This document shows, in pieces, positions 32,601 to 39,913 of a DNA stretch of 64,000 nt. Position numbers and translations under genes: made by a program. The first letter of the stretch is position 1; every line of letters begins with the position of its first letter. Source of the DNA: an uncultured bacterium (GTDB lineage Bacteria > Armatimonadota > UBA5829); assembly GCA_938074205.1 (NCBI GenBank), contig CALJES010000006.1, positions 62,001-126,000 of the forward strand, read 5' to 3'. The notes beneath the pieces were generated by a model, which was given only the letters and a program-made list of their open reading frames with translations, was not told the DNA's origin and ran no database searches.

Positions 32601-35600
32601 TCCGTCAAACCGGAAAACCCGTCCGATATTTTGAGGGTTTGGGGTGTATATCTGACTGAAGATGTCGACAAAGCGTCAGGCACAGCTTCAACAAACTACT
32701 ACGAAACGGGGGCCGAACCCAACGAATTCACTGGAGACACTATCACACTGACAAGAACCTTACCGTTAGGTACAATGAAAGTTTGGGTTAAGTACGAGCC
32801 GAGGGCACCTATCGTCGGTCCCTTGCCGATTGCCCTGCCTGCACCGGCAGGAGTTATCCCCGATGCTCAAATATATGTAAACTATCCAACTAATTCGTCT
32901 CCAGTATTGATCGATGACCAGAAGAACGGTTGGATTAGCGACGATCCCAACCAACCGGATGATCGGTCTGTGCTGGTTATGAGAGGTCTGGCTGTATACC
33001 AGGGACAGCCGAGCATCAAGTATGTCACACCTGAATCACCGCGCGATATTGCATCCGTCGAGGGTGTGTATCTGACTCCGGATCTTTCTGGCGAAAATTA
33101 TTACGACCCCAGTATTCTCGAAACGCCCATGACGATGATCGGCACGGTTGACCCGACCGACCCAACTAGAAAGACCGTCATACCGGACGAGCCCGATCGA
33201 ATTGTATACGTAACGGGCGTCTTTGACCCGAACGATCCAAGCACCACTCCGACGAACTACTTTATGGGAGCTGGTTACCCGGATCCAACAAAGGTAGCTT
33301 GGCAAGAAGCTCTGATCGTAGGCACCAATACAGTTTGGCCTAAGAATCCGAACGACATAGTGTCGATTCAGGGCATATACCAATCGCCCGATGTTTCCAA
33401 GACGAACTATTATAGACAAGACCGCTTGTGTGCGCAGCGTGCCTATGCGTTGGGATATCTAGCCAAGCCATCGAACCCTCAGTTGATATCCCAGGTCCTA
33501 GGAATTTATCTGACTCAGTCGGAATCAGGAACCAACTACTACAATAGTTTTGCCGCGCCAGTGCCCTATTACTACAGCTTGACCTATGACTTCCCAGGTG
33601 GAACATCTACTGTCCACATACTGTATAGGGATTCTTCTGGGGCCACATCCTGGCAGCCAGCAACGGTATGGGTAGGAAGCCTAAGGCCGGCAGATTATCA
33701 ACCAATTAGCAGGGTGTTAGGAGCCTACTTGCTGCCGTCCGACGGAAAAATTCCTTACGATGCCAGTGGAAAGCCTGTTGCACAGGGTTTGAACTATGCC
33801 CCCAATTCATCTTACAAGACAGGGGATCTAGCAATAAGGATTATACCTGTTCAGGTGTCTTCCAATGGCGTCGCACCGAACATGTACATCATATTCGAAA
33901 GCCTACCGTTCGGCTTCGGACCCTACAATGAGTACCTAGCCTCGAGCCGCGATCTCACTGATCTGATGACCGGCGCGAGCACTATGTATCTAGCTTACTA
34001 TCCGCGCGCAGGTCTAACCACTGTAAGCAACAAGACCTTTGTCCCGCTGACATCGCCTCTTCCGGCCGGGGTTGACCGTGTCAATATTCGCTGCATTATG
34101 AAGGCGTTCAACGCAGGCGACACGATCATACCGCTTACAAAAGACCTGCCCGAGGGAACCGACACTGTTTACATCAAGTACGCTGATATAAGGTTCACAC
34201 ACCAAGGCAGGGGAGAAGCTCAGCAACCCATTAGCCTGTTGGGTACGCTTCTCTGGAGCACTGGCACTTCGCACTACGCGCCTGATGGTTGGAACGTAGG
34301 GTCGGCTGAGAAACTGTGGATGCGCGGAACACCCATTGATCCCGTAAACGTCGTTCCTGAGGACACTAGCGTGATAGAATCGGTAAACGGTGTCTTCCTC
34401 GCCCAGGATGCTGCTGGTTTCGACTACTATGCAGCCACACCTGCCCCATATGCCTCCGGGGACAGAACTATAACTCTTGGAACGCCCCTCCCTGCAGGCA
34501 CCACGCAGGTGTGGATTAGCTATTCGCCGCGTAGTGTTTATATCAAGAACAATCTGTATGATATAACATCCGGCGTAGTTGGCGTTTGGCTGAACAACAA
34601 GCGCGACGGTGAAAATTATTTCGATCCAAGACTCGGAGCCCGACATCCCGACAACCCGGATCACATCAGACTAACCAAGCTTGTGCCTGATGGAACCACT
34701 TACCTGTGGGCGCACTACTATCAAAAAGGCGAGTACCACATTGACAGATGGAACAGGAAGGTTGTCTTCCTACCAGGCTATGAGAAAGATGCTTCAACTG
34801 TAGTGACAGCGTCTTACTTCTTCGGTACAAAGATGCCGCAAGCGCTCACCGCGAACACGCCACCAACGCTTACTCAGGGCAAAGTCAGCAGGCTTCGAGG
34901 CAGCCGAAGTGATACTTATATATTCTCGGTAACCTATCGTGACCTGGATGGGCCTAATGGTCAGGCACCCGCGTATGTCCGAGTCTACATCGACGGAACG
35001 CCTTATGATATGACTCCCACTGGACAAGGCACACCGCCTTATCGTGAAGGCGCAGTGTACACGTATACACCACCTGACGGACTCTCCGGTGGATCGCACA
35101 AGTTCCACTTTGAAGCATCAGACGGTGCCGACATCGCCATTTACGACTGGTACACTGAGAATAATGTGCCCAGACCAACATCAGGCCAAACAATTAGGGA
35201 CCTTGACGGGCCGTGGGTGAACAATCCACCGGAACTCTCTGACGGCATCGTGACACCTAATCCGCCGAGTGGCATCAATCCGTGGGATAGTGTTGATTAC
35301 TACGTCACCTATATGGATCCGGACAATGATGAACCATACTTCTACGATCCTGTTAGGGACATTTACGATTACGATGCCGATAAGTCGGGGATACCGGATG
35401 GAGTTGAGTGGTCGGGTTCGCCTAGGTTGTGGGTTGACAGTGGCGTTAAGGACGTTGTGATTACTGGAACTGTAGAGTCGCTGGAAGACGATCCGATGGC
35501 TCCTGGCAAGAAGAGAACTATTGTTGTTGCGGGGAATCCTAAGTGGGAGACGGATAGGTTTGCTGGCCAGCTAATGCAGATTACTAATGGAGCTATTGCT

Positions 35601-38600
35601 GGCAGGGTTTACTTGATCCAGTCCAACACGGAGAACAAACTCTTCATAGCAACGGAAGATCTAGCGGCAGATGGGGTTAAGGATAGTACGGATCCTGAAC
35701 CAAGCCAGTTCAGAATCAACGGATTGCTTATGAGCAAAGCAGATCCGACCCAGCAGGATTACACAAAGGGTGTTCGGTATAAAATAACCGTGCCTAAGCT
35801 TGCTGTGGGCACGCATAAGTTCCACTTCACAGCGATGAGTCGTGAGAACAAGCCTCAATGGCTGATTCAGAAGTTGGAGGCGAAAGACCGAGTTCCCTAC
35901 TCCGTCAAAGTGCAGTATCCTGCAAGCGGCGACCAGAACGGCCCCATCGTGGTATCAACTCCGCCACCAGGTAACACCGCTCCGGTTATTAACAACACAC
36001 AAGATTCTTCGGTATATTTGGGACCGGTTGCCCAGTTGGCAGTAGCAACGGAGATCGACACTGTCGAAGCCTTCGATGCTGCGCGGTTCGCCACTATCCG
36101 CGAAGTCAGAGGCGTATTTCTGAACGCCAATGACTTCAGTCTGACATCTTTATCTGATGATCCGGCCAAGAACTACTATGATCCTATCGAAGGAATTGCT
36201 TTCAAGGCGGGTGACACCGCTATCAAACTGACCCGCAACTTGCCAGTGGCACCCAGTGCGGATATGGTACAGTTCGGAACCGTAGACGCAGCGACTCTGA
36301 CATCCGTAACACCGGATGCAGCCAACATCATCGAGAATGTAATCGGTGTATATCTGACTTCGGATCCGAGCCTCGCTGGTGTAAACTACTATGGTAGTAC
36401 TGGATCTTTTGACGGTAAAACCATAACGCTCGCTCAGCCGCTCCCCAGCGGAACGAAGACCGTGTATATCCATTGTGCTCTGAAGCCGGGGCTAACGTGG
36501 ACGTCGAATCCGCCAGTGCCGGTGTACGTAAAGTACTTCTCAATAACTAACAAGACTGTCTTCCAGGCAAGCGATCTTCTCACGTTTAGAATCAACTATC
36601 GCGACGCAGATGGTGATCCGCCTAGTTATCACGACGGCGTGCAGGGCTATGTGAAGGTTGTTTTCAACAACCTCAATCAGAGCAGGAATATGCGACTACT
36701 GAACTGGACCGGCGGCGTGGTCGACTATACAAAGGATCAAGTGTTCACCACAGAACCCATTAACCCGCCTGAAGGAATATACAAGTACCACTTTGAAGCA
36801 TCGGATGGGTACTATGTGTCCCGCTGGCCGCAGGGTACACTCGGCGATCCAACGGCAAACGATTATCCAATTAGGGTCAACTACAGGCCGGTGCTTTCTA
36901 ACGGTAAAGTCGAACCAACGGCCGGTCAGTCGGCAACCAACTTTACGTTTACGGTGACCTACAAGGACCAAGATGGGCCGGGTGCCACACAGCCCCAGGT
37001 TTACGCGAGGATCACAAAAGCCGACGGTACCCGCGGCTATGTTCGAATACCTATGCGAATGAAGACCGGTAGTCCAAACTACCAAACCGGTGTAGAATTC
37101 GATCTCGTTGTAGTTCCTAACAAGCTCAACCCAGCGCTCCAACCTGGACAGTATAAGGTTGTCTTCGAAGCGACCGATGGCGACGGCGAAGACGCTGTAC
37201 CGTTACCGCAGCCTAGTCAGGATCAATTGTACTTTACGATTAGAGACACAAATGCAGCACCGGTACTTTCAGAGCCGAAAGTTGAACCGGCTGCCGGTAA
37301 GCTGAACACGACGTTTGTGTACAGCGTGACGTATAGAGATGATGACGGAGATGCACCCATAAGCAAATTAACAGGCGCCAAGGATGTGATCACAGTAACA
37401 ATTGACAAGGGCAAAGCGTCTCAACAGGTGATAAGCCTGACAAAATCATCAACTGCACCTGCTAATCCGACACCCCAGGATTACAAAAGCGGCATCCGCT
37501 ATGACAACAAAACGCAACCAATATCTGGCAAGAAGCTAGGCGCGGGGCAGCACACATTCGAGGTTTCTGCCAGTGACGGTACTGCTGACGCGCTACCAGT
37601 GTTAGGTACCGGTCCGGTTCTGCTGATACCATACTTCGATCAGTTCAGAGCTGTCGATGCTGCAGCCACTAATCCGGATGCAGCTCCGGCACTCAGAGTT
37701 GCGAACGTGGGACAAGAAGTAGTCTTTGTGGGTAACATGAAATTCCCGGACAACCCTGTGGCGCAACCGCCAGCCCAGATTTCCAATCTATCGATAGTCG
37801 TGACCAAACCGGATGGCACGAGTATCACGTTGTCAGGTAGCATCACTGACCTAAAAGAGGAAATCCAATACGGAAAGCGCATAGGATGGACAGCAAAGAT
37901 CCGTGTCACCTATCCCAAAGGTGTTGATGCGTCCCTTGTAACCGGCACTAGTCTATCACTCAATGCAACTGGAGAATGGACCGTTGGTATATCGTGGCCC
38001 GGAGACTCAGTGTGGGACAAAGCAGACAATGCTGGTAAGGAGTTTACCATAATCGTCGGTGGGCCGATGAGAACGGTCGCAGTCGCAGATCCGGCGTATC
38101 CAGATGAAAGCACGCCACTTGTTGACATGATAACGGTACCAAAGATCATCGGTTCCGCCGACCCAGGACGAATATTCGGTTATGAACGTGCACTCGAAAT
38201 GCAAATAGTGCGCTGGGATCCAACGTCTATGACATACTTCAGATACGGAACACAAGGCATATTCCCTGACCTGCAGCCTGGTTATGCAATTTGGATCAAG
38301 CCTAGGTCGACATACCCGGCCGAGAGTATCTCGCTGTCAGACGTTGAGAACGGTCTAATTGCACTCGGGAATCCAGAGGCTGCTGTCAATGAACGAAAGA
38401 AGTACAGGTTGATTAAGCCTTTTGTGAAGGATTACCCAGTAGACTCGTCAGGCAACTTGTTGCCGTGCACGATATCGCTGAAGGCCGGTTGGAATCAGTT
38501 TGGTAACATATTCTTCAATTGGAAGAAGGATTCAACTGGTGCCATCGTTACTCCCAGACAGGACGTAGGCATTCCGATAGCTGAGCTAAGTGTGCGATAT

Positions 38601-38948
38601 ATGGGTCAAACCAAGTCACTTGCAGAAGCTGCTAAGGCAGGTTGGATCCGAGACTACGCGTGGCGATATGACGCTGTCAAGCGGCAGTATGTGCTGGTCC
38701 ACGCCTCGGCAGCTGCTGCAGAGTCGGTGATCAAAGCTTGGAGCGGTTATTGGATAAGAGCATTCGTAGACTGTGAGTTGATAATAAACCCGAATACAAG
38801 CTACAACGGACCTTCTGCAAGCAGCTCTCAAACTAAGACCGAATCAGTAAAGATGTTACGAATAGCGGCGGTTGGAGCGCCTGATGTGGAAGAGACAGAA
38901 CTGCTAGCTGCATATGGCCTCGAAGCGCCACCGCCTATCCCTGAATGA
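26655..38948 (+). CDS. Giant secreted repeat protein (4,097 residues) with shared C-terminal tail module
   Basis: A 4,097-residue exported protein, roughly 0.45 MDa. The signal peptide spans about residues 15-40 (VIALSAFAIVVTVGSSFA). At least two repeat families fill it. Family A (bases 27520-29360, 32580-34560 and 36040-36490) has the pattern HVVPxxPxxIxxVxGVY, NYYDP, GDxxIxL, then PLPxGTxxVxIxY. Family B (about nine copies at 30310-32520, 34855-35960 and 36530-37640) has NxPPxLSxGxV, FxVTYRDxDGDxP, YxxGVxY and FEASDG, and resembles PKD/cadherin-like beta sandwiches. Residues from about 3806 are the two-part tail (LQPGYAIWIKP, then GWNQFGN...WSGYWIRA). ATG at 26655 has GGAG nine bases upstream. 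The frame is uninterrupted; function is unknown, and a surface layer, adhesin or sheath is plausible. Confidence 0.8.
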   Translation: MIFGMQKVSYLGGSARQQLKRVIALSAFAIVVTVGSSFADLSMLEGTTKATSNSVWNFAVRWQDSDGLWPVYMPDSDTDYNLQPDPMATFDNTGQVLGLRTVATAVAPLPRAYAWYRIPALNSLDGSIKLKINKGIIGLDPNRTNPNAVDPRNPGRPGPDNPILGVYAFQADESDENPNLFDPLKYSDAGRYGVITIEADKLPARLINPQTGRMDDWTPLYVKVSTCGLYGVYTRQVGMQESTNMQTRRVNPYMSSVQPINYAKQPEWMPGVITGTWQGPGAGRPPSPADSQAYTVTPTFDPTASDMRAVTGIYLPQLMNGLVYDSTHVVPADASKVKMVLGVFALSNQAGTRYDDTHVNPSNPSAITFVSAVYAIHTMTGTPVDSSHVSPADPSNIRRVLSVKIPGQDVEYYDASQHPWMPGDTIIALKDGVELPSDTQSVVITYETANLYDPQDPSLAYKYDPNNELTRYIALSSPLPEGANTVRIVYGVGTGLDGFNYYDPQNADTAYVFGDKQITLRYPLPSDVTDVRILYGTDEQLETRGSIIDSMHVVPPNIWRIGRISGVYAIQEQDGIVQAGSITTQTGAWDTSDPTRMTVIPSQPEVIAKVLRVYDSQNRDYYGPVNPINPFKPGDKVIRLDKPLPVGINSVTISYQGPSTTVIPSDSTLIRGILGVYAVREMSATMVDSTHIIPEKPLSIRSVRAVYVTANQSGTPDNTDTKRLTVIPSLPAMIGRVFGVYDNPAMTGINYFDPDNPETAFRQGDLVIKLSIPLPVGVSSVTINYETINLGPSYAQGSSEITLARPIPTSVPAISPVPIRVVYVNNLNYAVPNTQSSAITLRTPLPLGTTDVVILYIDRTNRYGVTPVGTIPRFAPGEDTIEVANAFPADALGGHIEYTAHLFAPSYDPFDYDPNNPSTYPYRPFIPGDKVIRLNRIDPSVPLWSKYTTPGALKLCIAYQSSKRMPVGDYSQSGTISLPIPLPQKTEPLQSVFVDYRILSSVGIPNPNPNADPPYINATSEPPKPGLTILATYTVGIPYMGKVERLSFYEPDPVPHPLPQISSTGKFTFPSPMNVTNIWAQYRRQEPDTVPGASGRRYGVVWANIGSTYRNRAPMYIDPIGGYDPIAGVTYRVAASRGLNLSNPKQQPSCNLEENYPQYTNRLIFDPRQNPMWYANVLRANGDGTPRTFDVSFTGIAYKDNWVVYSATQTITVHDSRPRISDEMIDHGGVAGNRDYLTSYPRGGDPDPLVPEPAVEINPTFPDDGSSSTQFVFRVRYENQDGLPPLPWLPQAADPWNSSCGPTGVVLYLDEQGTGDYKPHFMAPEDPNKPGAGNVYIYRVLPHHTFAWSGPSEPVGYPWNWAVRTYESLACGVYHYFFACSDDSLTFDNGSLVFSNQPSPIEWGEAVGYYSTGLDPSLPRQVTDFPEISRPANRRPSDKLDRAIPYDSTLYVDRYVLVPGQFHYRGYPLSASEHPVVTCELRMPPADDLNIPYDDAKYGYGRFFGTIYPYSRATNPLIRGGAGGVNDPIYHGHSALAETCGATTKTENVFRILYKQKDNKPPVYIKLFINNASYKSGTGANYQYTAYTMYPRPGQPQPYNYRTGVWYEYKTKLPPGPHTYYFEAYDGYHVVRFPVRPDKYPYDDAGADQSAWGYYVDAWVPTTSLPSERGNADYFDNDYFPGPYVNNPCVLSEASVTPSTGKEGQNFRYRIKYTDPDGQRPYNAYVYIEVNNRGEVRRFSMVPETPFLDPAADHSDEFRKGVYYILDTATIKDLTLENGVRRFYFEFTDDWGAYYDLNDRIQGETTRYPEAAGSWITGPVISGNRPPTLTKGSVTSQDGTANPATLWTFRVTYRDLDNDPPAVIKLYLGELQPDGRTVLWDEGHAMLKADPGDIVYSDGADYYYQTRLGTSASAALSAQKQYFYAFVAFDGVDYATYNSSSNDELRSDAANCMLFDPLIRVNSSTYEIRPLVVQKATVVTSSSVKPENPSDILRVWGVYLTEDVDKASGTASTNYYETGAEPNEFTGDTITLTRTLPLGTMKVWVKYEPRAPIVGPLPIALPAPAGVIPDAQIYVNYPTNSSPVLIDDQKNGWISDDPNQPDDRSVLVMRGLAVYQGQPSIKYVTPESPRDIASVEGVYLTPDLSGENYYDPSILETPMTMIGTVDPTDPTRKTVIPDEPDRIVYVTGVFDPNDPSTTPTNYFMGAGYPDPTKVAWQEALIVGTNTVWPKNPNDIVSIQGIYQSPDVSKTNYYRQDRLCAQRAYALGYLAKPSNPQLISQVLGIYLTQSESGTNYYNSFAAPVPYYYSLTYDFPGGTSTVHILYRDSSGATSWQPATVWVGSLRPADYQPISRVLGAYLLPSDGKIPYDASGKPVAQGLNYAPNSSYKTGDLAIRIIPVQVSSNGVAPNMYIIFESLPFGFGPYNEYLASSRDLTDLMTGASTMYLAYYPRAGLTTVSNKTFVPLTSPLPAGVDRVNIRCIMKAFNAGDTIIPLTKDLPEGTDTVYIKYADIRFTHQGRGEAQQPISLLGTLLWSTGTSHYAPDGWNVGSAEKLWMRGTPIDPVNVVPEDTSVIESVNGVFLAQDAAGFDYYAATPAPYASGDRTITLGTPLPAGTTQVWISYSPRSVYIKNNLYDITSGVVGVWLNNKRDGENYFDPRLGARHPDNPDHIRLTKLVPDGTTYLWAHYYQKGEYHIDRWNRKVVFLPGYEKDASTVVTASYFFGTKMPQALTANTPPTLTQGKVSRLRGSRSDTYIFSVTYRDLDGPNGQAPAYVRVYIDGTPYDMTPTGQGTPPYREGAVYTYTPPDGLSGGSHKFHFEASDGADIAIYDWYTENNVPRPTSGQTIRDLDGPWVNNPPELSDGIVTPNPPSGINPWDSVDYYVTYMDPDNDEPYFYDPVRDIYDYDADKSGIPDGVEWSGSPRLWVDSGVKDVVITGTVESLEDDPMAPGKKRTIVVAGNPKWETDRFAGQLMQITNGAIAGRVYLIQSNTENKLFIATEDLAADGVKDSTDPEPSQFRINGLLMSKADPTQQDYTKGVRYKITVPKLAVGTHKFHFTAMSRENKPQWLIQKLEAKDRVPYSVKVQYPASGDQNGPIVVSTPPPGNTAPVINNTQDSSVYLGPVAQLAVATEIDTVEAFDAARFATIREVRGVFLNANDFSLTSLSDDPAKNYYDPIEGIAFKAGDTAIKLTRNLPVAPSADMVQFGTVDAATLTSVTPDAANIIENVIGVYLTSDPSLAGVNYYGSTGSFDGKTITLAQPLPSGTKTVYIHCALKPGLTWTSNPPVPVYVKYFSITNKTVFQASDLLTFRINYRDADGDPPSYHDGVQGYVKVVFNNLNQSRNMRLLNWTGGVVDYTKDQVFTTEPINPPEGIYKYHFEASDGYYVSRWPQGTLGDPTANDYPIRVNYRPVLSNGKVEPTAGQSATNFTFTVTYKDQDGPGATQPQVYARITKADGTRGYVRIPMRMKTGSPNYQTGVEFDLVVVPNKLNPALQPGQYKVVFEATDGDGEDAVPLPQPSQDQLYFTIRDTNAAPVLSEPKVEPAAGKLNTTFVYSVTYRDDDGDAPISKLTGAKDVITVTIDKGKASQQVISLTKSSTAPANPTPQDYKSGIRYDNKTQPISGKKLGAGQHTFEVSASDGTADALPVLGTGPVLLIPYFDQFRAVDAAATNPDAAPALRVANVGQEVVFVGNMKFPDNPVAQPPAQISNLSIVVTKPDGTSITLSGSITDLKEEIQYGKRIGWTAKIRVTYPKGVDASLVTGTSLSLNATGEWTVGISWPGDSVWDKADNAGKEFTIIVGGPMRTVAVADPAYPDESTPLVDMITVPKIIGSADPGRIFGYERALEMQIVRWDPTSMTYFRYGTQGIFPDLQPGYAIWIKPRSTYPAESISLSDVENGLIALGNPEAAVNERKKYRLIKPFVKDYPVDSSGNLLPCTISLKAGWNQFGNIFFNWKKDSTGAIVTPRQDVGIPIAELSVRYMGQTKSLAEAAKAGWIRDYAWRYDAVKRQYVLVHASAAAAESVIKAWSGYWIRAFVDCELIINPNTSYNGPSASSSQTKTESVKMLRIAAVGAPDVEETELLAAYGLEAPPPIPE

Positions 38949-39055
38949 TGCCGAACGTTCTTTTGGTAGACGTGCAAGATTCTGCTAGCTAATTTTTACA
39001 CCATTGCTCAACAAGACAGTATCGCGGACATAAGATATCTGCCGGAGGAATTAGA

Positions 39056-39799
39056 ATGAAACATAGAACACCAAGCCTAATGGCTTATCTTGCCCTTGGC
39101 CTTACGTTTGGAATGCTGACTTTACAGCCTGCAGACGCATGGCTTTTCGGACTGTGGAAACCTAAGAAATCGGTTGTAAAGATGACGAGGCATACGCTTG
39201 TCATATTCCCGTTCGATATAGGGAGTGTATCTAATCTTCCTGAGGGATTCGGTGAAGCGGTGGCCTCAGACGTTAGAACAATGCTTGCAAATAGCGACTT
39301 TTACATGCCTTTTCTCTACCGGTCGATGCTGGCACCGATACAAAGGGCAAAAGAAGACAACGTTCTGAAATCCTCAGACATGGAGCCACCATTTGCTGAA
39401 GATCGGGCGAAGACTCTAAAGCTTGCCCAGCTGCTTGCAGCAGATTACTATTTGGTCGGGGAAATAGACGATTATCAAATAGATCGCACAAACCGAGTGG
39501 CTGAAATAACCCTAAAAGCAGATCTCTACGACGCGAAGACAACCAAGCTAATTAGAACTCTACTAGTAACGGGCAGAACACTGGAGTCTACTTCGGGAGA
39601 TGAAGACGAGTTGCGTGATATTGCCAAGGGCGTTGCGGTGACCAAGCTTGTTGCCGAACTACTTACTAACCTGCCGAAAACTGAAGCCAAACCAACGTTG
39701 AGCAAGACTGAATCGACAAAATCGCATTCTACGACTGGTGCCGAAGCACTACCCCCTTCTCTGCCACCTACAATAAACACACCTGAACCCCCAAAATAG
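39056..39799 (+). CDS. Exported CsgG/TolB-N-like protein
   Basis: A 247-residue protein with a signal peptide ending LQPADA (about residue 28). The mature part matches the CsgG/TolB-N type of fold: TLVIFPFDIGSVSNLPEGFGEAVASDVRTML, then AQLLAADYYLVGEIDDYQID and ADLYDAKTTKLIRT. No lipobox cysteine is present, unlike true CsgG. The last 45 residues are Thr/Ser/Pro-rich and probably disordered. ATG at 39056 has a strong GGAGGA six bases upstream. It closes the block that starts with the related domain at 20318. An outer-membrane pore role would be an analogy to curli CsgG, not shown here. Confidence 0.65.
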   Translation: MKHRTPSLMAYLALGLTFGMLTLQPADAWLFGLWKPKKSVVKMTRHTLVIFPFDIGSVSNLPEGFGEAVASDVRTMLANSDFYMPFLYRSMLAPIQRAKEDNVLKSSDMEPPFAEDRAKTLKLAQLLAADYYLVGEIDDYQIDRTNRVAEITLKADLYDAKTTKLIRTLLVTGRTLESTSGDEDELRDIAKGVAVTKLVAELLTNLPKTEAKPTLSKTESTKSHSTTGAEALPPSLPPTINTPEPPK

Positions 39800-39913
39800 A
39801 CCACATCTGCTTCAAAGCTATATTCACGGCGTTTATTTTCCTGCTGGACGTTGGTTTAGCCCCGCGTTGTTATGATATGTTTGTTCCTAGAAACAAGAGA
39901 TAGATGAATCCAG

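Noticed and set aside
26655-38948. Many long antisense open frames within the giant gene
   Set aside because: They have no ribosome-binding sites, no recognisable domains and mirror the codon pattern of the sense frame; they are shadows.
26655-38948. CRISPR-like or tandem DNA repeat array in the giant gene
   Set aside because: Repeats are protein-level and degenerate, with no regular identical DNA units and spacers.
26655-38948. SLH domains that would use the CsaB-pyruvylated polymer as receptor
   Set aside because: I found no SLH signature in this protein or its neighbours; the C-terminal tail is a different sequence.
39056-39799. True CsgG (curli pore lipoprotein)
   Set aside because: There is no lipobox cysteine and no csgA/csgE/csgF-like neighbour; only a general CsgG/TolB-N-like fold can be claimed.
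39800-39913. Short hairpin TTGTT/AACAA between the convergent 39056 gene and the glycosidase gene
   Set aside because: It is a 5-bp A/T stem, too weak to call a terminator.
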